From: Streptomyces physcomitrii
GTDB taxonomy: Bacteria; Actinomycetota; Actinomycetes; Streptomycetales; Streptomycetaceae
DNA: 64,000 nucleotides
Direction: 5' to 3'
Assembly (NCBI RefSeq): GCF_012273655.1
Contig: NZ_JAAWWP010000008.1
Coordinates: 124,001 to 188,000, forward strand
Each line of letters opens with the position of its first letter. Within the stretch, counting starts at the first letter, position 1. Positions 1-9,900 of the stretch are shown piece after piece. Made by a program: the position numbers and the translations under genes. The notes below the pieces were generated by a model. It worked only from the letters and a program-made list of their open reading frames with translations. It was not told the origin of the DNA and did not search any database.

Positions 1-1659
1 GCGCACATGTGGTTCGGGGACCTGGTCACCATGCGCTGGTGGGACGACCTCTGGCTGAAGGAGTCCTTCGCCGACTACATGGGCGCCTTCGCACTGGTCG
101 GCGCCACCCGCTACCAGAACGCCTGGGTCACCTTCGCCAACAACCGCAAGTCCTGGGCGTACCGGGCCGACCAGCTGCCCTCCACCCACCCGATCACCGC
201 CGACATCCGGGACCTGGAGGACGCCAAGCTCAACTTCGACGGGATCACGTACGCCAAGGGCGCCTCGGTGCTCAAGCAGCTGGGCGCGTACGTCGGCCAG
301 GAGGCCTTCCTCGAAGGGGCCCGGCGCTACTTCAAGCGGCACGCCTACGGCAACACCGAACTCGGCGACCTGCTCTCGGTCCTGGCGGAGACCTCGGGCC
401 GGGACATGGCCGCCTGGTCGCGGGCCTGGCTGCAGACCGCCGGGGTCAACTCCCTGACCCCCGAGCTGACTTCGGACGCCGAGGGCCGGATCACCGAACT
501 GGCCGTCCTGCAGGAGGCCGCCGCCTCGCATCCGCAGCTGCGCCCGCACCGGGTCGCGATCGGCCTGTACCGGCGCGAGCCCGACGGCACCCTCGCGCGC
601 TACGCGCGCACCGAGACCGATGTGGACGGCGCCCGTACGGTGGTCGCCGACCTCGCCGGGCAGCCGGAGCCCGACCTGGTCCTGGTCAACGACGAGGACC
701 TCACCTACTGCAAGATCCGCTTCGACGCGCGCTCCCTGGACACCCTGCGGGCCCACCTCGGCGACCTCACCGACCCGCTGGCCCGTGCCCTGTGCTGGAC
801 GGCACTGTGGAACCTCACCCGGGACGCGCTGATGCCCGCCCGGGACTTCGTCGACCTCGTACTGCGCTTCGCCGGGCGCGAGTCGGACATCGGGGTGCTC
901 CAGATGCTGCACTCCTGGGCGCGCTCGGCGCTGGCGCACTACGCGGCGCCCGAGTGGCGCGAGGAGGGCGGGCGGCTGCTCGCCGAGGGCGCCCTCGGCG
1001 AGCTGCGGAAGGCCGAGCCGGGCAGCCAGCACCAGCTGACCTGGGCGCGGTTCTTCGCCGCGGTCGCCTCCGGCGAGGCCGACCTCCAGCTGCTGGACGG
1101 ACTGCTCGACGGCAGCGCGAAGATCGACGGGCTCGACGTCGACCAGGAGCTGCGCTGGGTCTTCCTGGAGCCGCTGACCGTGCACGGCCGCGCGGACGGC
1201 GCCGCCCTCGCCGCCGAGCTGGCCCGCGACGACACCGCCTCCGGCAAGCGGCACCAGGTGCGGCTGCTCGCGGCCCGGCCCTCGGCCGAGGTCAAGGCGG
1301 AGGCCTGGAAGCAGCTCGTCGAGGCCGACACCCTCTCCAACGCCCTGGTCGAGGCGACCATCGCGGGCTTCGGGCAGCCGGAGCAGCGCGCGCTCACCGC
1401 CCCGTACGCGCCCCGGTACTTCGAGGTCATCGAGCGGATCTGGGCCGAGCGCTCGATCCAGATCGGCATGCACGTGGTACGCGGGCTCTTCCCCGCCGCC
1501 CAGGACAGCCAGTCCACCGTGGACGCCGCGGACGCCTGGCTCGACGGGCACCCGGCGGCGGCCCCCGCCCTGCGGCGCCTGGTCCTGGAGTCCCGCGACG
1601 ACCTGGCCCGCGCCCTGCGCGGCCAGGACCGCGACCGGACGGCGGCCCAGGGCACCTGA
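1..1659 (+). CDS. pepN: Aminopeptidase N, M1 family (first copy, 5' end outside window)
   Basis: Zinc-dependent aminopeptidase that removes N-terminal residues from peptides in the cytoplasm. The gene runs off the left edge: reading begins inside the metal site, with only the last part of HExxH visible (A-H-MWFGDLVTM), followed by the downstream zinc ligand Glu in LKESFADY. GAMEN and the N-terminal beta domain lie outside. The rest is the thermolysin-like domain followed by the long helical ERAP1-type C-terminal domain. It is clearly paralogous to the complete pepN at 22706-25297 (shared YAKGASVLKQL, SHP/RPHRxAIGLY, WLQTAG) but differs throughout, so this is an old duplicate rather than a recent copy. 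It ends TGA just before a repeat-rich spacer and a hairpin terminator. Function is secure from the family; the substrate difference between the two copies is unknown. Confidence 0.93.
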   Translation, partial: AHMWFGDLVTMRWWDDLWLKESFADYMGAFALVGATRYQNAWVTFANNRKSWAYRADQLPSTHPITADIRDLEDAKLNFDGITYAKGASVLKQLGAYVGQEAFLEGARRYFKRHAYGNTELGDLLSVLAETSGRDMAAWSRAWLQTAGVNSLTPELTSDAEGRITELAVLQEAAASHPQLRPHRVAIGLYRREPDGTLARYARTETDVDGARTVVADLAGQPEPDLVLVNDEDLTYCKIRFDARSLDTLRAHLGDLTDPLARALCWTALWNLTRDALMPARDFVDLVLRFAGRESDIGVLQMLHSWARSALAHYAAPEWREEGGRLLAEGALGELRKAEPGSQHQLTWARFFAAVASGEADLQLLDGLLDGSAKIDGLDVDQELRWVFLEPLTVHGRADGAALAAELARDDTASGKRHQVRLLAARPSAEVKAEAWKQLVEADTLSNALVEATIAGFGQPEQRALTAPYAPRYFEVIERIWAERSIQIGMHVVRGLFPAAQDSQSTVDAADAWLDGHPAAAPALRRLVLESRDDLARALRGQDRDRTAAQGT

Positions 1660-1803
1660 GCGGACCGCGCCCGCGGCTGTGCGTGGGTGCGCCTGCGGCA
1701 GCGCGTGGGCGCGCCTGCCCGAGCGGACCGTGCCTGCGGCTCCGCGTGAGCGCAGCCGCCTGAGCGGACGCACCCACGGCCGCCGTGAGCGCTCCCGCCC
1801 GGG
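1660..1803. repeat. Degenerate ~40 bp direct repeats starting with GCGGAC
   Basis: The motif GCGGAC recurs at 1660, 1723, 1764 and 1803, each followed by a GC-rich segment containing GTGAGCGC or GCGTGGG-like text. Spacing is about 63, 41 and 39 bases. No gene is visible here; the spacer continues to the gene start at 2134, with a terminator at 1819-1858 and nothing else I can identify. Confidence 0.5.
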
Positions 1804-1818
1804 CGGACCCGCGTGACC

Positions 1819-1858
1819 GGGCCCCGGCACTCTCCTCACGAGGGGAGCGCCGGGGCCC
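1819..1858 (+). terminator. Stem-loop terminator after the first pepN
   Basis: GGGCCCCGGC (1819-1828) pairs perfectly with GCCGGGGCCC (1849-1858). The enclosed CTCTCC / GGGGAG extends the stem around a short loop. There is no T-tract, as is usual in Streptomyces. Confidence 0.7.
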
Positions 1859-2133
1859 GCCGCGTCCCCGTACACAAGCTCCGCGGGGTCGCCGTGGCGG
1901 GGTCGCCGGCGCTGTTACCGACCCGTCGAGAACCGGGCGCCGCAGCGGACGGCGGCACCGCCCCGGGGCCCGACCGGCAGCAGGGCGGACCCCGTTGGCC
2001 AGGGCCCCGCCGGACGTGCCCGAATCCCCGTACCCGGCTCGAACTCCTGCCCCCTTCGGGAGCGATGTCCCGGTTTGCCGACGGGGCTGTAACACCGGTT
2101 AGCGGGGCACCGGGCACCGGGAAGCTGGCGGGC

Positions 2134-3204
2134 ATGAACCACAATCCGACGCCGCCGCACGGCACCCGGCTCCCGCTCTCGCCCCGCCCGCTGCGCCATC
2201 TCACCGACAGCCGCAGCCGGGTGCTGACCGCCGCCGAGCTGCGGGCGCACGGGGTGAGCGCCGCCGAGGCCGCCGAGCAGTGCCGCCCCGAGGGCCCCTG
2301 GCGCCAACTCCTCCCGGGCGTCTTCCTGTTGCACACCGGGCCGCCGACCGGCGAGGAGCGCCTGCAGGCGGTGCTGCTCTACGCGGGCCGGGCGCCGCGC
2401 GGTTCCGCCGAGTCGGTGCCGGCCCAGCCCGCCGCCGCGGACCGCTTCGGGGAGGCGGCCCTCACCGGGCTCGCCGCGCTCGCCTGCCACGGCTTCGCCT
2501 CGGCGCCGCCGCTGACCTCCCTCGACCGCCTCGACGTCCTCGTCCCCCGGGGCCGCAGGCTGCGCTCCACCGGCTGCGTCCGACTGGTGCGCACCCACCG
2601 GATGCCGGGGGCGGTGGTGCTCGGCGGGGTGCCGCTGGCGCCGGTCGCCCGGGCGGCCGCCGACGCGGTGGCCCGGCTCGGCGCCGGGGCGCCGGTGCGC
2701 GCCCTGCTCACCGAGGCGGTACGCGAGGGCCACGCCGAAGCCTCCGAGCTGGTACGGGAGTTGGGGCGGGCCCGGCTGCTCGGGCGCCCTCAGGTGACCG
2801 AGGCGGTGGACGCGGTGCTCGCCGAGGGCCGCACCCACGCCGAGCACCGGCTGTACCGGATGGTCCGCGAGCAGGGCCTGCCGGATCCCCTGTGGAACGT
2901 CGACCTGCGCCTGCCGGGCGGCCCCCACCTCGGCGGCGTGGACGCCTACTGGCCCGATCACGCGGTCGCCCTGGAGCTGCGCACCACCGCCCCGGCCGGG
3001 AGCGCCCCGCCCGCCGGGGGCACCGCCCGGTCGGCACCGGGCGTCGAGCGCGAGCATCTGGAGCGCCTGGGCATCGCGGTAGTGCACGCCGACCCGGGCC
3101 TGCTGCGCGAGCACCCCGCCCGGCAGGCCGCGGTGGTCCGCACCGCCCTGCTCGCCTCGGCGGACCGGGAGCCGGTGCCGTACGTGGTCGTGCTGCCCCG
3201 GTGA
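2134..3204 (+). CDS. AbiEi-like antitoxin-domain / DUF559-type protein
   Basis: Protein of about 356 residues with an N-terminal segment resembling the winged-helix AbiEi antitoxin domain (RVLTAAELRAHGVSAAEA, then a W..LLPGVFLL strand). The C-terminal third (AEHRLYRMVREQGLP, then LRLPGG, DAYWPDHAVALEL) looks like the restriction-endonuclease-like fold of DUF559/Vsr-type proteins, with an acidic D..W.D..VALE pattern. Such proteins are common in Streptomyces and are usually annotated as hypothetical; no partner toxin is next to it. The ATG at 2134 is preferred because upstream in-frame sequence is low-complexity terminator DNA. Possible roles are a regulator or nuclease remnant; none is established. 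It stands alone between a terminator and a convergent gene. Confidence 0.65.
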   Translation: MNHNPTPPHGTRLPLSPRPLRHLTDSRSRVLTAAELRAHGVSAAEAAEQCRPEGPWRQLLPGVFLLHTGPPTGEERLQAVLLYAGRAPRGSAESVPAQPAAADRFGEAALTGLAALACHGFASAPPLTSLDRLDVLVPRGRRLRSTGCVRLVRTHRMPGAVVLGGVPLAPVARAAADAVARLGAGAPVRALLTEAVREGHAEASELVRELGRARLLGRPQVTEAVDAVLAEGRTHAEHRLYRMVREQGLPDPLWNVDLRLPGGPHLGGVDAYWPDHAVALELRTTAPAGSAPPAGGTARSAPGVEREHLERLGIAVVHADPGLLREHPARQAAVVRTALLASADREPVPYVVVLPR

Positions 3205-3264
3205 GCGCGGGGCGGGAAGGGGCGGTCGGACGAACCTACCGCCCCCGCGCGCCCGGCCGTCGGC

Positions 3265-4419
3265 TCAGTCCTCGCAGAACTCCGCTTCCAGGACCGGGGT
3301 GCTGTCGCCCGCCCAGTCCCCGTTGAAGTTCAGGGCGAGCGCGTGCTTGCCGTCCGCGGTGGTGACGGCGTCGGAGGTGGAGCCGTGGATGCCGCCGTCG
3401 TGGCCGTAGAGGGTGACCCCGCAGCTCAGCTTCTGCTCGATCAGCGCGAGTCCGTAGCGGTAGCCCGGGTGCTCGTCGCCGGTCGAGACGGTGTCCTTCA
3501 TCTCGGCCAGCTGCTTCTTCGGCAGCAGCTTCCCGCCGAGCAGGGCGGAGTAGAAGCGGTTCAGGTCGGCCGAGTCGGAGACCATGTCGCCCGCGGCGCC
3601 CGCGAGGGAGGGGTTGAGCGCGGTCACGTCGTAGGTCTTGGTGGCGTCCGGATCGTTCGAGAGCTTGGAGTAGGCGCGGGCGTGCGGGCCGGGCAGGCGC
3701 GGGTCGGTGCCGGGTGAGCGGGTGCCGCGCAGGTGCAGCGGCTCGATGACGCGGCGGCGGATCTCCTCGGCGTAGCCGCGGCCGGTGACCTTCTCCACGA
3801 TCATCCCGGCGAGGGTGTAGTTGGTGTTGGAGTACCGCCAGCCGGTGCCGGGCTCGAAGCTGGGCGCGTGCCGCATGGCGAGGGCCACCTGCTCGGCGGC
3901 GGTCACGGTGCGGTAGCGGTTCTTCAGGAACTCGGTGGAGAAGAACTCCCGCACGAACTGCGGGTCCTCGGTGACGTTGAAGACCCCGCTGGTGTGGTTG
4001 AGCAGCTGCCGCACGGTGATCCTGCCGCCGTCGTGCCCGTGACCGCGGACCACGCCCGGCAGCCACTTCTCCACCGTGTCGTCGAGGCTGATCCGGCCCT
4101 CGGCCTCCAGTTGCAGCAGCACGGTCGCGGTGAAGGTCTTGCTGATGCTGCCCACCCGGTAGTGGTCCTCGGCCCCGCGCGGCTTCCCGGTGCGCAGATC
4201 GCCGGTGCCCACCCCGGCCTGCCAGCGGGTGCCGTCCTCGCGGACCCCGGCGGTCGCGCCGGGCACCCCCGCCTCGACCGTCTTCTCCAGTGCCGCGCGG
4301 GTCGCCTCGTGGCCGCCGCGCGCCTGCCCGGCGCCCGGTGCGGCCGAGGCGGGTATCGCCAGTGCCCCCGCGGCCAGCGCCGCCACCATCGCGCAGGCCG
4401 CCGTCTTCCGTACTGCCAT
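3265..4419 (-). CDS. Secreted serine hydrolase, beta-lactamase / DD-carboxypeptidase fold
   Basis: A protein of 384 residues in the class C beta-lactamase family (penicillin-recognising serine hydrolases, including D-Ala-D-Ala carboxypeptidases and esterases). An N-terminal signal peptide (MAVRKT, then a hydrophobic core ending AIPASA) sends it outside the cell. The catalytic tetrad SISK lies near residues 91-94, YSN follows in GWRYSNTNY, and the third motif is HDGG in LYGHDGGIHG. Substrate cannot be read from the sequence: peptidoglycan peptides, beta-lactams or esters are all possible. The ATG at 4419 is chosen because it begins the signal peptide and has a GGGGAG-type ribosome site upstream; longer in-frame starts would add a non-signal extension. 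It lies 177 bases after the metallophosphoesterase gene on the same strand. Confidence 0.88.
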   Translation of the reverse strand: MAVRKTAACAMVAALAAGALAIPASAAPGAGQARGGHEATRAALEKTVEAGVPGATAGVREDGTRWQAGVGTGDLRTGKPRGAEDHYRVGSISKTFTATVLLQLEAEGRISLDDTVEKWLPGVVRGHGHDGGRITVRQLLNHTSGVFNVTEDPQFVREFFSTEFLKNRYRTVTAAEQVALAMRHAPSFEPGTGWRYSNTNYTLAGMIVEKVTGRGYAEEIRRRVIEPLHLRGTRSPGTDPRLPGPHARAYSKLSNDPDATKTYDVTALNPSLAGAAGDMVSDSADLNRFYSALLGGKLLPKKQLAEMKDTVSTGDEHPGYRYGLALIEQKLSCGVTLYGHDGGIHGSTSDAVTTADGKHALALNFNGDWAGDSTPVLEAEFCED

Positions 4420-4596
4420 CTCGTGTCCCTGCTCTCCCCGTAGTCCCCGTGCGGCCTCGTCCCCCGAGGCCCGGGCCCCGCCGTCCGGGGCCCTCACGGG
4501 GGCAAACCCCGCCGGACCGGCCCGGGTTGAGCACACCCCGGGGGTTGAGCGAATTCGCGCCATTCGGCGTGATCGTACGGTCGGGTGGGGCGGGAG

Positions 4597-6315
4597 TCAG
4601 CCCTTGCGCAGCAGGAGTTCGGTGTTGCGGTCGCCCGGGGCGCCGGAGAGGGTGCTGCGGGCGCCGGGGGCGTTGAAGGCCAACTCCCGGTAGAGGGCGG
4701 CGAGTCCGGGCTGGGAGAGGTCGGCGAAGTCGGTGCGCTGCGGGGCCGCCGACTCGATGAGGGTGGTGAACAGCGAGAGGGTGCCGTCCTGGTTGTCGGC
4801 GATCTCGATGACGCGGGCCAGCTGCGGGAAGTCCACGTGCGAGGCCGTGGAGATCTCCCAGAAGCCGCCGTGCGGGGTGATGGCGTTCTTGTGGCTGTGG
4901 CCGTTCACCCAGGCGAGGACGTTGCGGTGGCCGCGCAGCAGCTCCACCAACTCGGCGCCGCTGTGCCGCCGTTCGCCCGCCCGCGCGGGATCGGGGCGCA
5001 GATTGCGCATCGACTTGCTGGTGTGGTGGCTGAAGACGAGGACGTGCTCGTCCTTGTGCGCCGTCAACTGCTCGCGCAGCCAGCTGAACTGGGCTTCGCC
5101 GAGGGAGCCCTCGTAGTGGCCGCCCGGGTCGGTGGAGTCCAGGCTGATGCCGAGCACGCCCTCGGCGACCCGGAAGGTGTAGTACCGGGTGTCCTCGGCG
5201 AGGTTGGCCTCGGTGTAGCCGTGGCCGTGCGGCCCCGGCCCGGTGAACTCCGGGCGCAGATGGGCCCGTACGTACTCCTCGGGGGTGAAGGGGGCGCGGC
5301 TCTCGTCGGGGGTGATCCGGCGGGTTCCAGCGGGGCGGGAGCGGAGCAGCTCCCGGTAGAGCCCGCCGGTCGGGTCGCCGCCCTTCTTGACGGTGTTCCA
5401 CAGGGCGGCGCCCTGCTCGCCGGGCAGGGTCATCACCTTCCGGTCGCCGACGGCGTATTCGGCCCAGAAGGAGTCGCTCGGGGCGTAGCAGCCGCCGGGG
5501 AGCTGGTCGTGGTTGCCGACCGTGGAGTACCAGGGCAGGTTCAGGCCGGGGCTGTTCAGCTCGCGGATCGCGGCGTCCAGGAAGCCGTCCAGGCGGGGGA
5601 AGCCCTGCGCCTTGTCGGCGTCGCGCAGGGCGTCGCCGGGCTGCCAGTAGAGCGCGAGGCCGCTGTCCTGCACGCCCTCGTAGCGGCGCGGGTCGCCGGT
5701 GTTGGGGGTGAGCCGTCCGCCGCTCATCGCGGTGAGGAACCAGTCGAGTTCGCTGCGGGCGTTGTTGTCGGTGTTGTCGCCGGTGGTCATCACGAAGTGC
5801 AGCGGGGAGCCGGTGGCCGGTGCGCCGCGCAGCGCGTTCACCCGCTCGACAAGAGAGACGGCGCCCGCCACCGAGAGGGCCTCCTGCGGCCGCCAGGCGC
5901 TCGAGGTCTGCGCGCGCAGGTACTCGTAGCGCAGCGGGTGCTGCACATCGACCAGGTGCAGATCGGTGAACTGCACGAAGGAGGCGAGGGCGGTGCGGCG
6001 TTCGGCGCGCCGGGCGCCGGGCGCGGCCAGCTCCTCGCGCACCACCCGCTCCCAGCCCGGACCCGGGCCGAGCCGCCGGTAGCCGGGCCCCGAGCCGCGG
6101 GGCGCGGCGACGCTGTCGAGGGTGGTCCCGCGGCGGTACGGGGCGAGCGGCGCCGCCGGGGCGGTACGGGAGGCGGCGGGCGGCGGGCCCGCGGTGGCGC
6201 GGGAGCTGCCCGGGCCGAGGGCGTAGCCCGTGACGCCCGCGGCGACGGCGAGGGCGCCGCCGGAGGCGAGCAGGGTGCGACGGTCGATTCCTGTGCCAGA
6301 GCCATTGCGCGGCAT
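4597..6315 (-). CDS. Exported TIGR03767-type metallophosphoesterase
   Basis: Calcineurin-like phosphoesterase of 572 residues. Metal-binding motifs appear in order: D-x-H in FTDLHLVDV, GD..DN in TTGDNTDNNARSE, GNHD in VGNHDQLPG, SHH in FSHHTSKS, and GHSH in NGHSHKN. The N-terminus has twin arginines followed by a hydrophobic stretch (RRTLLASGGALAVAAG), so Tat export is likely. The spacing and the long insert carrying PSDSFWAEYAVG match the actinobacterial family usually named TIGR03767. The natural substrate is unknown. The ATG at 6315 has a GGGGAGA ribosome site. It may be read through into the serine hydrolase downstream; it is divergent from the subtilase gene across a long leader. Confidence 0.88.
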   Translation of the reverse strand: MPRNGSGTGIDRRTLLASGGALAVAAGVTGYALGPGSSRATAGPPPAASRTAPAAPLAPYRRGTTLDSVAAPRGSGPGYRRLGPGPGWERVVREELAAPGARRAERRTALASFVQFTDLHLVDVQHPLRYEYLRAQTSSAWRPQEALSVAGAVSLVERVNALRGAPATGSPLHFVMTTGDNTDNNARSELDWFLTAMSGGRLTPNTGDPRRYEGVQDSGLALYWQPGDALRDADKAQGFPRLDGFLDAAIRELNSPGLNLPWYSTVGNHDQLPGGCYAPSDSFWAEYAVGDRKVMTLPGEQGAALWNTVKKGGDPTGGLYRELLRSRPAGTRRITPDESRAPFTPEEYVRAHLRPEFTGPGPHGHGYTEANLAEDTRYYTFRVAEGVLGISLDSTDPGGHYEGSLGEAQFSWLREQLTAHKDEHVLVFSHHTSKSMRNLRPDPARAGERRHSGAELVELLRGHRNVLAWVNGHSHKNAITPHGGFWEISTASHVDFPQLARVIEIADNQDGTLSLFTTLIESAAPQRTDFADLSQPGLAALYRELAFNAPGARSTLSGAPGDRNTELLLRKG

Positions 6316-6909
6316 GCGCGGTTCTCCCCGGGTGCGAACGCATCAGCGGTGGTCGCGGGGCGGTGGACTCCCCGCTCACCAGCGATGGTTCGCAAGTGCG
6401 ATGGCCGGTGCGTGAACGCGGCGGCAACGCCCGACACCCATCCGCGTACGTGGATCACGGCGTCCGCCGGGCGGCCATCCGTGCCTCGGGTGCGCGAGGG
6501 CGGACGGTCACCGGGCGTTCATCCGGCGGGGTACGGGCCGGATTCGGGGTGCGGGTACCCCTCTTCCGGCACCCGGGCCGGCCGGGCGGCGGCGACCGCC
6601 CGGAACACCGGAATCCCGCATTCCGGAGGTGAGGGAGACGCGCAGACACCGTGAGGGAACCGTCCAAGTCACCCCGCGCGCCGCATGGATGGGACGCGGA
6701 CGACATCCGTACCCGGGAGGAAAGATACGGATTTGCCGCCTTTTCTTCCTCATGGCGTATGGCGGAAGTACGCCACGGGGTATTACGGCCCGGGCATTTC
6801 TCCCCAAAGACCGGCCGGATCCATAAAGCTGAGCGGTCATCCGGGCACGTATTCCGGGCACTTCCGATCTCTCTTGATCGTCGCGGATCCTTACCTCACA
6901 GGGATGATG
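6316..6909. other. Divergent intergenic region with structured leader, no gene seen
   Basis: About 590 bases between the metallophosphoesterase and subtilase genes. The half nearest the protease is noticeably less GC-rich. Two perfect small inverted repeats are visible: CCGGAAT/ATTCCGG (6608-6626) and TGGCGTA/TACGCCA (6753-6775). CCGGGCA recurs several times at about 6800-6870. It probably holds the promoters of both genes and a long 5' leader for the protease; I cannot assign -10/-35 boxes safely. Confidence 0.5.
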
Positions 6910-9900
6910 ATGACCTCCGACCCTCAGCCCGCACCGAGACCAGGTGCGAGACGCGCGGCGCGCATAGCCATGGCCGCCGGACTCACGGCGGCCCTCGCGG
7001 CCGCCGGACCCGCTCCGCTGGCCTTCTCCGCGGACCCGGCACCGGCGGCCGACCCCGCCGCCAAGTCGGCGAGCGCCAAGCTCGGCGCCGCGGACGCCGA
7101 CCTCCTCGCCGACGCGAAGGCGTCCGGCGCCAAGAACATCACCATGATGATCGCCACCGCCCCGGGCGCCACCGAGCGGGTCGCGGACCAGCTCGACGCC
7201 GTCAAGGGCGGCTCGGTCGGCCGCACCTACGACAAGCTCGGCTATGTGCGGGCCACGGTGCCCACCTCCGGCGCCGATGCCGCGATCAAGGCGGCCGCGA
7301 AGCTGTCCTCGGTGCACGGCATCGACCTGCGCCACGAGATCGAGCTGGACGACCCGACCCCGGCCGGCGACCGCGCCGAGGGCGCGGCCCGCGCGGCGAA
7401 GGGCGGCTACGCGGCGCCCGGGAAGAAGACGCCCGCGAAGAACCCGTACAACCCGTCCTTCGAGACCGGTGCGGTGGACTTCGTCGCCAAGCACCCGAAG
7501 TACGACGGCCGGGGCACCACCATCGGCATCCTCGACTCGGGCGTGGACCTCGGTCACCCGGCGCTGCGCAAGACCAGCACCGGCGAGCGCAAGATCACCG
7601 ACTGGGTGACCGCCACCGACCCGATCGTGGACGCCGACGGCACCTGGCGCCGGATGACCAACCCGGTGACCGGGCCCTCCTTCACCTTCAACGGCCGCAG
7701 CTGGAAGGCGCCCGAGGGCGCGTACCAGATCAGCATCTTCAGCGAGGCCGCGACCAAGGGCGGCGACGCCAAGGGCGACCTCAACCGGGACGGCGACACC
7801 ACCGACAGCTGGGGTGTGCTCTACGACCCGGCCGCCGGTACCGTCCGCGTCGACCTGGACGACAACGGCGACTTCTCGAACGACAAGGTCCTCAAGCCCT
7901 ACAAGGACGGCTTCCAGGTCTCCTACTTCGGTGAGGACGACCCCAGCACCGACGTCGTCGAGCGGGTCCCCTTCGTGGTCGAGATCCGCAAGGACGTGCC
8001 GACCGACCCGTACGGCGGCGACTGGGTCGGCAAGAAGGCCGACTTCGTCAACATCGGCGTCATCGAGTCCGAGCACGGCACCCACGTCGCGGGCATCACC
8101 GCGGCCAACGGCCTCTTCGGCGGCAAGATGAACGGCGCGGCCCCCGGCGCCAAGCTGGTCTCCTCGCGGGCCTGCACCTGGAGCGGCGGCTGCACCAACG
8201 TCGCGCTCACCGAGGGCATGATCGACCTGGTCACCAACCGCGGCGTCGACATCGTCAACATGTCGATCGGCGGCCTCCCGGCGCTCAACGACGGCAACAA
8301 CGCCCGCGCCGAGCTGTACAAGCGCCTGATCGACACCTACGACGTCCAGCTGGTGATCTCCGCGGGCAACGAGGGCCCGGGCGTGAACACCATCGGCGAC
8401 CCCGGCCTCGCCGACAAGGTGATCTCGGTCGGCGCCGCCATCTCCAAGGAGACCTGGGCCGCCGACTACGGCTCCGGCGTGGCCAAGAAGTACGCCCTGA
8501 TGCCCTTCTCCTCCCGCGGCCCGCGCGAGGACGGCGGCTTCACGCCCACGATCAGCGCCCCCGGCGCCGCGATCAACACCACCCAGACCTGGCTGCCGGG
8601 CTCCCCGGTCGCCGAGGCCGGGTACCAGCTGCCCGCCGGGTACTCGATGCTCCAGGGCACCTCGATGGCCTCGCCGCAGGCCGCGGGCGCCTCGGCGCTG
8701 CTGCTCTCCGCCGCCAAGCAGCTGCACATCGAGCTGACCCCGGCGAAGCTGCGCACCGCGCTGACCTCCACCGCCAAGCGCATCCCCGGTGAGCAGGCCT
8801 ACGCCCAGGGTGCGGGCCGGATCGACATCGTCGGCGCCTGGAAGAACGTGAAGAAGGGCGTCGCCGCCCACGACTTCACCGTCCGCGCGCCCGTCGACAC
8901 CGCCATCGACCAGTTCCTCAAGGAGCCGGGCTTCGGCACCGGCCTCTACGACCGCGAGGGCGGCCTCAGGGCCGGGCAGAAGAAGACGTACGCGGTGCAG
9001 GTCACCCGCACCTCGGGCCCGGACCGGACCGTCTACCACAACCTCGGACTGCGCAACAACGACGGCACGTTCAAGATCGTGGGCGACGACGTCGTCAAGC
9101 TGCCGCTGAACAAGACGGTCACCGTCAAGATCCAGGCGAAGCCCACGTCGGCCGGGGTGCACAGCGCCATCCTCGACGTCGACGACAACCGCACCCCGGG
9201 CATCGACCAGCAGATCCTGTCGACCGTCGTGGTCTCGGCCGCGCTCACCAAGCCCGACTACGGCTTCTCGGCCAAGGGCTCGGTCCAGCGCAACAGCACC
9301 CGCTCGTACTTCGTGAACGTCCCCGAGGGCGCCAAGAACCTCGAAGTGACCCTGGGCGGCCTGAAGGGCAAGAGCCAGACCCGCTTCATCGCGATCCACC
9401 CCTACGGCGTCCCGTCCGACGACACCTCGACGCCGCTGTGCTACGCCAACTACGAGAACCCGGACAACACCTGCCGCCCGGACCTGCGCTCCTACGCGGA
9501 CCCGCAGCCCGGCGTCTGGGAGATCGAGCTGGAGTCGCGCCGCACCTCGCCGCTGCTCGACAACCCGTACCGGCTCGGCGTCTCGGTGCTCGGCGCGGCC
9601 TTCGACCCGGCCGTGCAGAAGGTCGCCGAGGCCAAGGTGGGCAAGGCCACCCCGGTGACCTGGAAGGTGACGAACAAGTTCGCCGCCGTCGACGGCAAGC
9701 TGCAGGGCGGCCCGCTCGGCTCCTCCAAGGCGGACCGTCCGACGATCAAGCCGGGCCAGACGGTGACCACCGAGGTCGTGGTGCCCGAGGGCGCCGACCG
9801 CCTCGACGTCGCCATCGGCGGGGTCTCGGACACCGCCGCCGACCTCGACCTCGCGGTCCTCAAGGACGGCGAGGAGGTCGCCACCTCCGCGGACGGCGAC

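Noticed and set aside
2134..3204. Type IV toxin-antitoxin pair
   Set aside because: Only the AbiEi-like part is present; no AbiEii nucleotidyltransferase gene lies next to it.
3236..6427. A 1063-codon open frame on the minus strand, and similar giant frames at 6508-10290 and 35379-39362
   Set aside because: They arise from extreme third-position GC on the opposite or shifted frame of clear genes; translations are Arg/Pro/Gly-rich with no domains.
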